From: Halomicrococcus gelatinilyticus
Lineage (GTDB): Archaea; Halobacteriota; Halobacteria; Halobacteriales; Haladaptataceae
Reading direction: 5' to 3'
NCBI GenBank assembly: GCA_024227995.1
Contig: CP100468.1
Span: 1-64,000, forward strand
DNA: 64,000 nucleotides
Positions within the stretch are counted from its first letter, which is position 1. Every line of letters starts with the position of its first letter. Below the pieces are notes generated by a model. It ran no database searches. It had not been told where the DNA came from and was given only the letters and a program-made list of their open reading frames with translations. Position numbers and translations under genes: made by a program. Shown here one piece after another: positions 9,903 to 17,854 of the stretch.

Positions 9903-10085
9903 ATGCTCAAACCCAGACGCCAGTTCTGGCTCGGTATCTCGCTGCTGGTTGCGGGGACGGTCATCCTCTTCGGGAGCGTCTTCCCCGCCGTGAACTCGTC
10001 GCCACCCATCCTGGCGCTCGGCGTCCTGGTGCTCGCCGCCGGCACGCTCCTCGTCGCCGTCGGTCGACAGGGACGTCCCGTGTAG
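9903..10085 (+). CDS. Small two-helix membrane protein
   Basis: A 60-residue protein with a basic N-terminus (MLKPRRQFW) and two hydrophobic segments (about 9-29 and 35-53), then a basic tail. The ATG at 9903 lies about 30 nt after a TTTATC box (9872-9877), consistent with a leaderless transcript. I do not recognise the family; it resembles the many small membrane proteins of haloarchaea. Confidence 0.7.
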   Translation: MLKPRRQFWLGISLLVAGTVILFGSVFPAVNSSPPILALGVLVLAAGTLLVAVGRQGRPV

Positions 10086-10207
10086 GCTCGTTCATTCAGC
10101 CTTCCGGAATGCGATTACTGCGACTAGTACATTAATTCATCGTGCGCGCGCGTAGAGTTATCTGCCGTCCGCCGACCCGTGAACGCCAGAGACGCACGGC
10201 CCGGATG

Positions 10208-10531
10208 TCAAAACCAGTTTGGACAGTTTGTACGCTTCTCGTGTCTTTGACTGGCCCGCTCTCCTGGACCCTACCGGTCTGCTCTCCGAACCGGTTCGCC
10301 CGGCAAAACCCTCTTTGACAGTTCGTCCCTCTCGACCGTACTCCTCCCGGCGACTGCCAGGTCCGAACGGCGTGCCCGGCCGTCCCTCCTCGAATTTTGC
10401 TAGTTCGTACGGTTTTGCCAGTTCGAACATCGTTGCCAGCCCGCCCGACAGTTTTGACGGTTCGCCCGTCTCGTTTGGTTCGTGCGTCTCGGACGGTTCT
10501 GTCCTCTCGCCGCGTTCGTCCGTTTCGCCCG
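10208..10531. repeat. 9-bp periodic repeat array A
   Basis: The cleanest runs are ATTTTGCTA, GTTCGTACG, GTTTTGCCA, GTTCGAACA (10394-10429), and GTTTTGACG, GTTCGCCCG, TCTCGTTTG, GTTCGTGCG, TCTCGGACG (10451-10495), continuing to 10531. GTTTGGACA and GTTTGTACG stand at 10217-10234. Units alternate between GTTTTGNCN and GTTCGNNCG with occasional phase slips. Confidence 0.7.
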
Positions 10532-10584
10532 CGGACCAGCAACAGCCATCCTTGACCTGACGTCGAGTCGAATGCTGGTCGCAC

Positions 10585-10611
10585 GGACGAACTGGTTTTG
10601 ATGAACGAACG
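10585..10611. repeat. Short 9-bp repeat patch
   Basis: The sequence GACGAACTGGTTTTGATGAACGAACGG contains units in both orientations (CGAAC and GTTTTG) at 9-nt spacing. It belongs to the same family as array A. Confidence 0.5.
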
Positions 10612-10717
10612 GTCCTGACTAGCAGAACCGGTCCAGTATCACTGCGTCGACAGCGAGCAGCGGTCGCAGGCACGTCGACCGCCACTGGTGGCTGTCCATC
10701 GCGACGCTCGGCACATA

Positions 10718-10780
10718 CGAACTGTCCGAACCGGTTTTTCGCTCCGAACTTGCCATCAAAACTGGTTTGTACAGCAAAAC
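10718..10780. repeat. 9-bp periodic repeat array B (inverted relative to A)
   Basis: Seven consecutive 9-nt blocks read CGAACTGTC, CGAACCGGT, TTTTCGCTC, CGAACTTGC, CATCAAAAC, TGGTTTGTA, CAGCAAAAC. Most are reverse complements of the GTTCGNACG / GTTTTGNCG units of array A. Confidence 0.6.
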
Positions 10781-10870
10781 TCTCTTGGCTGTAAAGGCGA
10801 AATAGGCGCATTACGGCAGCTACCGGCGGTTCCAGGCGTATCTTTCGAACGTCTGACGTAGATTTATGTG

Positions 10871-10897
10871 GTTTGGACGGTTTTGCCGATTCGTATG
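10871..10897. promoter_or_regulatory. 9-bp repeats across the parA-like start
   Basis: GTTTGGACG, GTTTTGCCG and ATTCGTATG are three units in register, the last containing the ATG start codon of the parA-like gene. A TTTATG box lies at 10863-10868. A protein bound here would sit on the transcription start, so this is a candidate autoregulatory operator. Confidence 0.6.
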
Positions 10898-11686
10898 ACC
10901 GACGCGGCCAGGATGGCGATCTCGAACCAGAAGGGCGGGGTCGGAAAGACCACGGTAGCGATCAACGTCGCGGGGGCGTTGAACCGCCGCGGACACGACG
11001 TGCTGTTCGTGGACCTGGACCCGCAGGGGAACGCGACGGAGGGACTCGGACTCGAAGCGGAGTACGAGGCCGAACCACCGACGCTGTTCGACGCATTGAC
11101 CGACCACGAGGCGCGCGACGACGTCGACTCGCTGGTGGTCGAACACGCGGAGATGGACGTGCTCCCGAGCAACATCGACATGACCAGCGTCGAACCGGAG
11201 CTGACGATGGCGATGCGCGGCCGGGAACGACTGGGGCAGGTGCTCGACGAGATCGACGCCGACTACGACGTCGTCCTCGTCGACTGTCCGCCGTACCTCG
11301 GCAACCTCACCGACAACGCGCTGCTCGCCGCGGGGAACGTGCTCATCCCTGCACTCGCGGAGTCGACGAGCAAGCGCGCACTCGAAATCCTCTTCGACCA
11401 GATCGAGGTGCTGGAGGCCGAGTTCGACACGCACATCCGGGACCTCGGCGTGGTCGCGAACCGCGTCGAGACGACAAACGAAGCCGAACAGATGCTGTCG
11501 TGGTTCGAGGAGGCGTTCACCGACGTGCCCGTCTGGGAGGTCCGGAAACGGGTCGCGCTACAGCGCGCCTTCTCGGCGGGGTCGTCCATCTTCGAGTACG
11601 AGGCCGACTGCGACATGGAGTCCGTGTTCGACGACGTGGCCGCGCAACTCGAACGGCAGTTCGACCTCGTGGAGGTGACCGCATGA
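10895..11686 (+). CDS. ParA/Soj-family ATPase
   Basis: This 263-residue protein opens with a deviant Walker A (ISNQKGGVGKTTVAINVAG), then the A' motif (VLFVDLDPQGNATEGL) and Walker B (YDVVLVDCPPYLG). It is of ordinary length for a stand-alone ParA ATPase. Such proteins bind DNA non-specifically as ATP dimers and position replicons or protein cargo. The start at 10895 is chosen because it is the first ATG after the TTTATG box and gives the family N-terminus; a GTG at 10868 would add nine residues encoded by repeat DNA. The downstream partner overlaps it as ATGA. The neighbouring 9-bp repeats suggest a parABS-like unit on what otherwise looks like chromosomal sequence. Confidence 0.93.
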   Translation: MTDAARMAISNQKGGVGKTTVAINVAGALNRRGHDVLFVDLDPQGNATEGLGLEAEYEAEPPTLFDALTDHEARDDVDSLVVEHAEMDVLPSNIDMTSVEPELTMAMRGRERLGQVLDEIDADYDVVLVDCPPYLGNLTDNALLAAGNVLIPALAESTSKRALEILFDQIEVLEAEFDTHIRDLGVVANRVETTNEAEQMLSWFEEAFTDVPVWEVRKRVALQRAFSAGSSIFEYEADCDMESVFDDVAAQLERQFDLVEVTA

Positions 11687-12087
11687 GCGACGACGGCAGT
11701 CGTGCGGACCGACTTCGTCGCCGCCGCGAACAGCAGCGCGACCAGCAGCCGACCCCCTCGACCCCGTCCGAACAGTCCGAGACGTCCGACCCGTCAAAAC
11801 TGTCAGAAACGTCCGAACAGCCCGGGTCCTCCGGGACGTCCGGCAACGACGGGACGACGAGCGTGAAGGACGACCGTGTCGGCACGTACATGTACCTCCC
11901 CGAGGACCAGCGCGCCGAACTCGACTTCGCGTACAAGGAACTGAGCCTCGCCTACGAGCGCGAGTTCGGCGACGACCTCGAGAAGAACCGACACTTCTAT
12001 CCGCTGCTCGTCCAGGCCGGCCTGGAACATCTCGACGACCTGGACGGCGACGCCATCCGCGAACGACTGGAATCCTTCGAACCGTAA
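11683..12087 (+). CDS. Small haloarchaeal ParA-partner protein
   Basis: This 134-residue protein overlaps the parA-like gene by 4 nt. Residues 1-25 are basic and Gln-rich. Residues 26-55 are a Ser/Glu/Thr/Pro linker with three-residue periodicity (SEQ-SET-SDP-SKL-SET-SEQ). Residues 60-134 form the conserved-looking part: DRVGTYMYLPEDQ, then helices with YKELSLAYEREFGDDLEKNRHFYPLLVQAGLEHL. The YMYLPEDQRAELDF strand-plus-helix resembles a ribbon-helix-helix DNA binder. By position it should be the DNA-binding partner of the ATPase. It is not a classical ParB: there is no HTH or CTP-binding GERRxR motif. Assignment as centromere-binding protein is inference. Confidence 0.85.
   Translation: MSDDGSRADRLRRRREQQRDQQPTPSTPSEQSETSDPSKLSETSEQPGSSGTSGNDGTTSVKDDRVGTYMYLPEDQRAELDFAYKELSLAYEREFGDDLEKNRHFYPLLVQAGLEHLDDLDGDAIRERLESFEP
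11764..11826. repeat. 9-bp repeat inside the coding linker of the ParA partner
   Basis: Seven in-register 9-mers: CCGTCCGAA, CAGTCCGAG, ACGTCCGAC, CCGTCAAAA, CTGTCAGAA, ACGTCCGAA, CAGCCCGGG. These are the reverse complements of the intergenic units, here used as codons for the linker. Confidence 0.65.
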
Positions 12088-12102
12088 CCGTCCGCTCCGG
12101 TT

Positions 12103-12456
12103 CTACCGTTCGTCGACCAGCGACCGGAGCACCTCGGTGCGGTCCTCGTCGGTCTGGAACTTCGAGAACGACCACTCGAACAGATCGACCAGCACTGTCT
12201 GCCCGTCGTCCGTGAGCGCGTACTCGTTGGTACGCTTGTCCAGCTCGCTCTTCTCGACGAGACCGCGCTCGATGAGCCCGTCGAGGTTCGGGTAGAGGCG
12301 ACCGTGGTTGACTTCCTCGCCGTAGTAGTCCTCCAGTTCACGCTTGATGGCGAGCCCGTAGCGCGCCTCCTCGGCAAGGACGAACAGGACGTTCTGCTGG
12401 AAGGCGGTGAGGTCTCTCGCTGTCGTCACGTCACTCTTTGTCTGTGTCTCTGACAT
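12103..12456 (-). CDS. PadR-family transcriptional regulator
   Basis: This 117-residue winged-helix protein has the PadR core: FQQNVLFVLAEEARYGLAIKRELEDYYGEEVNHGRLYPNLDGLIERGLVEKSELDKRTNEYALTDDG (about 17-85). The start at 12456 gives an N-terminal extension MSETQTKSDV typical of haloarchaeal members; the open frame to 12519 would run through the TATA-like TTTTATAC (12490-12497) and is rejected. It ends 15 bp from the convergent ParA-partner gene. The effector and targets are unknown. Confidence 0.92.
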   Translation of the reverse strand: MSETQTKSDVTTARDLTAFQQNVLFVLAEEARYGLAIKRELEDYYGEEVNHGRLYPNLDGLIERGLVEKSELDKRTNEYALTDDGQTVLVDLFEWSFSKFQTDEDRTEVLRSLVDER

Positions 12457-12457
12457 G

Positions 12458-12472
12458 GTTGTATACTGCAAC
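12458..12472. promoter_or_regulatory. Candidate PadR operator
   Basis: GTTG-N7-CAAC (GTTGTATACTGCAAC) lies 2 nt upstream of the PadR start and about where transcription should begin. The position suits autorepression. Confidence 0.45.
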
Positions 12473-12685
12473 GTGGTTCGACCGCGAGTATAAAACTTCC
12501 TAACCCGGACAATATTCATGATGTCGCCTACAAATTTTATATTATTACGGACTAACTGGTACAGAGGATGTCGGCCGGTCGAGGGGACGTCGCCGACCGG
12601 TCGCGTCCAGAATCGCCCGCGCCTGGAGTAGAAGCGGCGGCCGTCGAGATGCGTCGGTGGGGGAACGTCGATGGTTCTCGGTGTG

Positions 12686-12934
12686 CTACGTGGTGAACTG
12701 ATCGCGGAACCCGGTGAGCGTCGTCTTCCCGTCGTTGATGGGATCGTCGAGGTCGAGTTCGATGCGGAGTTCGCAGTCGCGACACGAGGCGTCGCCGACG
12801 AACCCCTTCTCGTCGTCGCGGCGGATGTTCACCCGGAACCGCTGGTTGTCGCAGTCGCCGGCCGGGCACTCGAGCTCCCCCGACTCGAGCATCGCCCGTA
12901 GATTCCCCTCGACGATCTCTATAATATCGTTCAT
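12686..12934 (-). CDS. Small zinc-ribbon-like acidic protein
   Basis: This 82-residue acidic protein has four cysteines in two pairs: CPAGDC (about 23-28) and CRDC (about 51-54), consistent with one zinc-ribbon fold. The N-terminus MNDIIEIVEGNLRAML is helical. An AT-rich TTAATATA stretch about 25-30 nt upstream supports the start at 12934 and a leaderless transcript. I do not recognise the family. Confidence 0.7.
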   Translation of the reverse strand: MNDIIEIVEGNLRAMLESGELECPAGDCDNQRFRVNIRRDDEKGFVGDASCRDCELRIELDLDDPINDGKTTLTGFRDQFTT

Positions 12935-13293
12935 AAATTCGTAGATGTAATGTAGGTATATTAAAAATAGTGGGGAATATCAGAACCGATAACTGGGTGC
13001 GTCGACGACGGGTGTCGGCCGGAAGTGGTCGAAACTATCGGTTTAGCATGTGTATAACGAAGTGGATAGGTGCGTACGGTCCAGGTACGCCCGCGGTCGG
13101 GCGCCGACGCAGTCGGCCGGCGATGCCGGGGTCCCTGGGGCGGGCTGGCACCCCGCTGACGTGTCTCCAAACCCTCACGAAAGTTCTCTTTCCGGGCGAC
13201 TCCGCTCGAACGCGGGACTCGTTTGCGTTCTCGTCGCTACGATTACCGACCCCGAGTGGCGACGCGGACGGCAGAACGGGAAGCGAACGTCGG
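12935..13293. other. Gene-free gap between zinc-ribbon gene and TFB
   Basis: The left edge holds the AT-rich promoter of the zinc-ribbon gene. The rest is GC-rich with short self-complementary runs around 13085-13160. I see no coding potential on either strand and no recognisable RNA. Confidence 0.5.
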
Positions 13294-14250
13294 TCAGTGG
13301 ATGCCGAGCGCTTCGATCTGTTCCTGGTAGCGGTTGCGGATGGTGACCTCGGTGACCTGGGCGACGTCGGCGACCTCGCGCTGGGTCTTCTTCTCGTTGC
13401 AGAGCAGCGACGCCGCGTAGATGGCGGCGGCCGCGTACCCCGTCGGCGACTTGCCCGAGAGTAGTCCCTGCTCCGCGGTCGTGTCGATGATCTCGTTGGC
13501 CTTCGACTTGACCTCCTCGCTGACGCCGAGATCCGAGCAGAACCGGGGGACGTACTGCTTCGGGTCGACGGGCTTCATCTCGAGGCTGAGCTCCTGGGAG
13601 ATGTAGCGATACGTCCGCCCGATCTCCTTCTGGTCGACCCGGGACACTTCGGCGACTTCTTCGAGGCTGCGCGGGATGCCTTCCTGACGACAGGCGGCGT
13701 AGAGCGTGCTCGTGGCGACGCCCTCGATGGAGCGCCCCCGGATGAGGTCCTCGTTGAGCGCGCGTCGGTAGATGACGGAGGCGACCTCGCGTACCGACCG
13801 CGGGACGCCGAGCGCAGAGGCCATCCGGTCGATCTCGCTCAGCGCGAACTGCAGGTTCCGTTCGCCCGCGTCCTTCGTGCGGATGCGCTCCTGCCACTTC
13901 CGCAGCCGATGCATCTGGCTGCGCTTCTCGGAGGAGAGCGACCGCCCGTAGGCGTCCTGGTTCTTCCAGTCGATGGTGGTCGTCAGTCCCTTGTCGTGCA
14001 TCGTCTGGGTCGTCGGCGCGCCGACCCGGGACTTGCTCTGTCGTTCGCTGTGGTTGAACGCGCGCCACTCCGGCCCGCGGTCGACGTGGTCCTCCTCGAC
14101 CACGAGACCGCAGTCGTCACAGACCAGCTCGGACTGGTCCGCGCTGTTGACGAGGTTCTCCGACCCACACTCCGGACATCCCTGGACCCCCTCGTCCTCC
14201 GTTTCGCTCTCCTCGGTATGGCGCTCTCGCTGGCGAGTGGACCGTTCCAT
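13294..14250 (-). CDS. tfb: Transcription initiation factor IIB (TFB)
   Basis: This 318-residue protein has an N-terminal zinc ribbon (CPECGSENL...CDDCG, about 25-47), the B-finger/B-reader region ([21 protein letters not shown]), and two cyclin-like repeats (about 115-205 and 210-310) ending with an HTH ([20 protein letters not shown]) that contacts the BRE. TFB recruits RNA polymerase to TBP-bound promoters. Haloarchaea carry several TFBs with differing promoter preference, so this one could serve only a subset of genes. A TTTAAAT box about 26 nt upstream supports the ATG at 14250 as a leaderless start. Confidence 0.97.
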   Translation of the reverse strand: MERSTRQRERHTEESETEDEGVQGCPECGSENLVNSADQSELVCDDCGLVVEEDHVDRGPEWRAFNHSERQSKSRVGAPTTQTMHDKGLTTTIDWKNQDAYGRSLSSEKRSQMHRLRKWQERIRTKDAGERNLQFALSEIDRMASALGVPRSVREVASVIYRRALNEDLIRGRSIEGVATSTLYAACRQEGIPRSLEEVAEVSRVDQKEIGRTYRYISQELSLEMKPVDPKQYVPRFCSDLGVSEEVKSKANEIIDTTAEQGLLSGKSPTGYAAAAIYAASLLCNEKKTQREVADVAQVTEVTIRNRYQEQIEALGIH

Positions 14251-14621
14251 GCAGTTTCCCTACACGCGAGCGACATTTAAACCCCCGGATGCAAACTGGT
14301 GTTCGACTGACAGGCTTCCGCCGCGTCGGGACGTCGCTGGCCTGGCCACCGCGCGTGCTAGCTGCCGGCACGACCCTCCCCGTTCGATGCAGTGGGCGCG
14401 TCCGTCACGGACGGTCTGCCACCGTCTGAACGAGCAGCGACAGCCGGCACACTGCCATCCCGAGTAACGGCCTCAGAATCGGTTTTAAAATGTTATGCCG
14501 GCTCTCGCTCCTTCGTGAAACGTCGTAGGTTGCCGGTAAAACATCCCCTGTGCGCGTAAAAGACGCGAATCGTCGCTAAGGCTCGCCCGCTTATATGTCG
14601 TCCCGGCTCGTTCGAAGCAAT
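14251..14621. other. Divergent promoter region between TFB and a small membrane gene
   Basis: Contains the TFB TATA box (TTTAAAT, about 14273-14280) and, at the right end, TTATAT (14591-14596) serving the gene at 14622. In between I see no gene or repeat. Confidence 0.55.
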
Positions 14622-14885
14622 ATGGTGAACGTGCCCTCCACGTTGCGAAACGACCCCGAAACCGCCGACGGTGTCGATCTACGGTCGATGGTGCTGGAGA
14701 CACGCCGACTGGTCGCGCCGCCGGTCCAGTTCGTCGCGTTCTGGGCGGCGATATCGCTCCCGTTCCTCTACCTGCCGCTCTTCTCCGGCGGTCTCGAATC
14801 GGCGGAGGTGACGGTGTTCCTCGGCCTGGTGGCCCTCCACGTCGTCGCGCTCTTCCTGGGACACGGCCACCGGAACGACCGGTAG
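14622..14885 (+). CDS. Small two-helix membrane protein
   Basis: An 87-residue protein with a soluble N-terminus (about 1-30) and two hydrophobic segments (about 35-55 and 62-82), ending HGHRNDR. The ATG at 14622 is chosen over the one at 14595 because the latter lies inside the TTATAT promoter box; 14622 is about 28 nt downstream, as expected for a leaderless transcript. The family is not recognised. Confidence 0.75.
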   Translation: MVNVPSTLRNDPETADGVDLRSMVLETRRLVAPPVQFVAFWAAISLPFLYLPLFSGGLESAEVTVFLGLVALHVVALFLGHGHRNDR

Positions 14886-14945
14886 TGGTCGACCCCCGGT
14901 TGCTCGCCCGACGGACGTCCCCGTCCCCGGACGTCCACCGGGTCG

Positions 14946-15113
14946 CTATCGAAGGTCGGTCTGACAGCTCTCGCAGATGTCGACGTCCGCTCGGAGATAC
15001 GAGTCGCCTTCCGCCACCGCCAGTTCGATGCGCGTTACCGGAACGTAGTCCCGACAGTACGCGCATCGCTCGATAGCGTCGATGTCGTTCGGTGTGTCAT
15101 GGTTCCCCGGCAT
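14946..15113 (-). CDS. Small zinc-finger protein (CxxC...CxxC)
   Basis: This 55-residue protein has two CxxC knuckles, CAYC and CESC, about 30 residues apart, in an acidic background: a single zinc-binding mini-domain. The start MPGNHDTPND at 15113 is preferred to the in-frame ATG at 15146. Haloarchaeal genomes encode many such proteins, usually of unknown role in nucleic-acid or protein binding. Confidence 0.75.
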   Translation of the reverse strand: MPGNHDTPNDIDAIERCAYCRDYVPVTRIELAVAEGDSYLRADVDICESCQTDLR

Positions 15114-15272
15114 TTCTCTCCCGCCTTCGGGACTGACGACCATCACGAAAAACCTTGCAAAGTGGGGTCCAAAAACTACCCCTTAGCATATCCATCTTTT
15201 ATATGTCTCTCCGTCGGGGTGCTCGCGGGGAGAAGTGGTCGCGGGACGGGTCGGCGACCGAACGACGGTCGT

Positions 15273-15572
15273 TCAGCTGGTGAGCTCCGCGGCCTCTCTG
15301 TCGTCGAGGTACTTCGCCTCCCACGCGCGCCGCGCCTCTATCTCGCGCTGTCCGCGACGGGTCAGCGTGTAGTAGTTCGTGCGCCGGTCCACCTGCCCTT
15401 TCTCCACGAGTCCCTTGTCCACGAGGGTGTCCAGGTTCGGGTAGAGGCGACCGTGGTGGATGTCCTTCTCGTAGTAGTTTTCCAGTTCCTCTTTGATGGC
15501 GAGACCGTGAGGCTCGTCCAGACCGTTGATGACGTACAGCAGGTCGCGCTGGAAACCGGTCAGGTCGTACAT
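15273..15572 (-). CDS. PadR-family transcriptional regulator
   Basis: This 99-residue winged helix matches the PadR at 12103-12456 closely in its core (GLAIKEELENYYEKDIHHGRLYPNLDTLVDKGLVEKGQVDRRTNYYTLTRRG) but lacks the N-terminal extension. The short C-terminal helix (about 80-99) would form the dimer arm. The interrupted palindrome CATT-GT-AATG near 15587 lies just upstream of the start and is a possible operator. Targets are unknown. Confidence 0.92.
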   Translation of the reverse strand: MYDLTGFQRDLLYVINGLDEPHGLAIKEELENYYEKDIHHGRLYPNLDTLVDKGLVEKGQVDRRTNYYTLTRRGQREIEARRAWEAKYLDDREAAELTS

Positions 15573-15855
15573 GTCCGCATCATTGTAATGTCTCCGTGGT
15601 ATTAGTTAAACACATGATAATGCCGGTTCAGGGGATGAAAACCGGTTTCGTCAGCGGTAAAGAGAACCGACATATATGTAAGAATACAATTGTTCGAATG
15701 GAGCAGCTGGCACGATGGTCCACGCCGCACATCGATTTGGTGCAGCGGGGGTCGTCGGCTTCCGAGGAAACAGGCAGTTTCCGTCTATCGAAAATCCGGA
15801 ACGACGGCCGCAGAACGCTATGAACGCCGGTTGACGGATTTCGCGGTCTGGCGAT

Positions 15856-16449
15856 TCACTGTGACGTTCGTTCCTCGCGTGCGACGCGCATCTGGACGAG
15901 CGTCACGAGAGTGACTGCGGTGACGACGAGTCCGCCGACCGCGATCGGCGGAAGCGCGCTGACACCGGGAAGCCCGGCCGTGACGCCACTGAGCAGGAGG
16001 GCTCCGAGGACGGAGATGCCGAGGTAGTACGTCTCCCACTGGTGTGCGCGGTCGTCGTCCTCCTCGTCGGGTTCCTCCGACACTTCGAGGTAGCGGTCGA
16101 AGCGGTTCGCCAGTTCCGTCCGCTCGACGATACCGCGGCTCTGGTCGTACTCCACCACCCCCTCCTCGTCGAGCTTCGGCAGGTGGGACTGGTACAGCGG
16201 GATGTAGACGCGCTGGCGCTCGTCCGAGGTGAGCGCCGCGACGGTCGTGTCGTTCTCCCAGGCCGCGACCTGCTCCGCGATCTCGCGCATCTCGGCCGGC
16301 CCCTCGTGTTCTTTCAGATAGCGCAGCACGTACCGTCGACGCGGCGTCTGCAGGAGATGGAACACGTCGTCCTGCGAGAGCTCGGGCTCGGTCGACGGTT
16401 CGGGGACCTGATCGGTGGCGCTATCGGTCCGGGTCTCTGTAGCGCTCAT
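15856..16449 (-). CDS. DUF7344 winged-helix protein with membrane tail
   Basis: This 197-residue protein has a DUF7344 domain (about 27-125): LSQDDVFHLLQTPRRRYVLRYLKEHEGPAEMREIAEQVAAWEND..LTSDERQRVYIPLYQSHLPKLDEEGVVEYD. An acidic linker (about 130-142) precedes two transmembrane segments (about 148-168 and 172-192). The architecture suggests a membrane-tethered transcription factor. The start at 16449 (MSATETRTD) is chosen because the upstream extension to 16500 is not conserved in the paralogues at 31165 and 62885. Confidence 0.9.
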   Translation of the reverse strand: MSATETRTDSATDQVPEPSTEPELSQDDVFHLLQTPRRRYVLRYLKEHEGPAEMREIAEQVAAWENDTTVAALTSDERQRVYIPLYQSHLPKLDEEGVVEYDQSRGIVERTELANRFDRYLEVSEEPDEEDDDRAHQWETYYLGISVLGALLLSGVTAGLPGVSALPPIAVGGLVVTAVTLVTLVQMRVAREERTSQ

Positions 16450-17107
16450 GATATCGATCCTATCGGCGACTGGGGTAATAAACAGGTGACGCTCTCCCAC
16501 ATCGTTGCGGACCGTTGTCGGGGTCGTAGGGGGTCCTTTCCCGGGCGTTAACGTCAGTACAATGGTTAATTGTAATCACAGTATGGCTGTTATATTGTCG
16601 GTGGGACGCCGGGCACCGTTCCCCAGAGCGTCGTCGCGACTCGCCAGGCAGGGATGCGAAAAGGGAGTCGACGCACAGCACGCTGTCGGGATGGCCGTCG
16701 AGGCGACGACGAGCGCGGTGGACGTCCGTCCTCCTCCGAACCGACCGTTCGGACTGATTAACGACTCTATAGTAATTCCCATCGAGCGCGTAGCGGACGT
16801 CGCCCAGCAACCGCTGGGAGCAGTCGAGAGGAGCGAGGGTCGTGGCGCTCATGATATCGTCTCCCTCGCCTTTCCTTGCCACCCCGTCACGGACGATTCG
16901 CCTTCGATCGCCGACGTGTCAGATGGCTCTGCTGACCAGTGACCGTGTCAGGTACGTGTTCTGACCGATAGCCGACGTCATACGACCTGAATTCTAGATT
17001 TGTACTTATATTGTGGGGGTAACATTGAATTTCGTCTGTGTTCCCACTCCCTAAGTTTTAATGCAAGGTGCTCTAATATCTCGAACTGGATTTGAGTTCC
17101 CCCTACA
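16450..17107. other. 658-bp gene-free region with a duplicated start-site fragment
   Basis: GCGCTCATGATATCG occurs at the start codon of the DUF7344 gene (about 16442-16456) and again near 16845-16859. The second copy opens a frame reading MSATTL.. that quickly loses resemblance to any protein. TTAA-N7-ATAGTAATT (16758-16777) matches the composite promoter class described elsewhere but has no gene in range. The region looks like decayed sequence, possibly a duplication scar. Confidence 0.4.
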
Positions 17108-17854
17108 ATGGCTCGTGGCGCATCCAACACTGACGGTCCCCTCGACGAGGCCCCTGATACATCCGGGGGTGTGTCGTTCGGTGATTCGACGCCGTCCGAC
17201 TCCCCGAGGACCCTGCTCGCCGAAATCCACCTCTCTCACGACGATCTCCTTCTCACGTCGACCATCGAGTCGGTACCGGGCGTCACCGTCCAGCTCGAGG
17301 ACAAGGCGATGGCGAGCGAGTCGACGTTCTTCGTCAGCGTCGTGGGGGACGATTTCGCGGCGTTCGAACGCGCGCTCGACGGCGACCCGACGGTCGCCGA
17401 GGCGACGACGTTCTCCGTCTCGGCCGATCGACGGGTCTACCGGATCGGTGCCACCGCGTCCGTGACGCGGTTCCTTCCCCTGGCTGCCGAACTCGGCGTT
17501 CGCGTCCTCGACGTGAAGAGCGGCGACGGCGGGTGGGTCGTTCGCGTGCAGATGCTCTCGCGTGACCCGCTCATCGATTTCCGGACGGCGTGCGTCGAGG
17601 AGGACATCTCGTTCCGGGTCCGACAGCTGTACGACGCCGAACCGTCCGACGACTCCACGAACGTCCGCCTGACCGGGCGCCAGCGCGACACCGTGTTGAC
17701 GGCCTACGAGTGCGGCTACTACGACGTGCCGCGCGGCATCTCGCAGGGCGAACTCGCCGAGAAGCTCGACATCTCCACGTCGGCCATCTCGCAGCAGCTT
17801 CGCCGCGCAACCGGACAGCTGATCGCGAGCACCTTCGCCGTCGACCGCGACTAG
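17108..17854 (+). CDS. HTH_10 (bacterio-opsin activator-like) DNA-binding protein
   Basis: This 248-residue protein has an N-terminal domain of about 150 residues like the one preceding HTH_10 in the giant regulator at 3852-8069, and a C-terminal HTH_10 (about 190-245): LTGRQRDTVLTAYECGYYDVPRGISQGELAEKLDISTSAISQQLRRA. There is no PAS or GAF input domain, so sensing is either by the N-terminal domain or absent. It converges on the next gene with a 4-bp overlap of the 3' ends. Confidence 0.9.
   Translation: MARGASNTDGPLDEAPDTSGGVSFGDSTPSDSPRTLLAEIHLSHDDLLLTSTIESVPGVTVQLEDKAMASESTFFVSVVGDDFAAFERALDGDPTVAEATTFSVSADRRVYRIGATASVTRFLPLAAELGVRVLDVKSGDGGWVVRVQMLSRDPLIDFRTACVEEDISFRVRQLYDAEPSDDSTNVRLTGRQRDTVLTAYECGYYDVPRGISQGELAEKLDISTSAISQQLRRATGQLIASTFAVDRD

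Larger units (their letters stand above)
10086..10894. other. 809-bp gene-free region with 9-bp periodic repeats upstream of parA-like gene
   Basis: No credible gene lies here. Long open frames exist on the minus strand, but their translations consist of three-residue periodic triads (for example TEP-SET-HEP-NET-GEP-SKL), which is what a 9-bp DNA repeat produces. The repeats are listed separately (10208-10531, 10585-10611, 10718-10780, 10871-10897). The region has the build of a partition, operator or origin-adjacent site. Confidence 0.65.

Noticed and set aside
10158-10811. 217-residue minus-strand open frame upstream of the parA-like gene
   Set aside because: The translation is made of three-residue triads that reflect the 9-bp DNA repeat; it has basic and Cys/Arg-rich parts unlike haloarchaeal proteins and no promoter.
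16758-16777. TTAA-N7-ATAGTAATT match to the composite promoter
   Set aside because: No gene lies within range downstream on that strand; kept only as a note in the gap entry.
16460-16882. 140-residue minus-strand frame beginning MSATT..
   Set aside because: Only the start-site DNA is shared with the DUF7344 gene; the remainder is low-quality composition.
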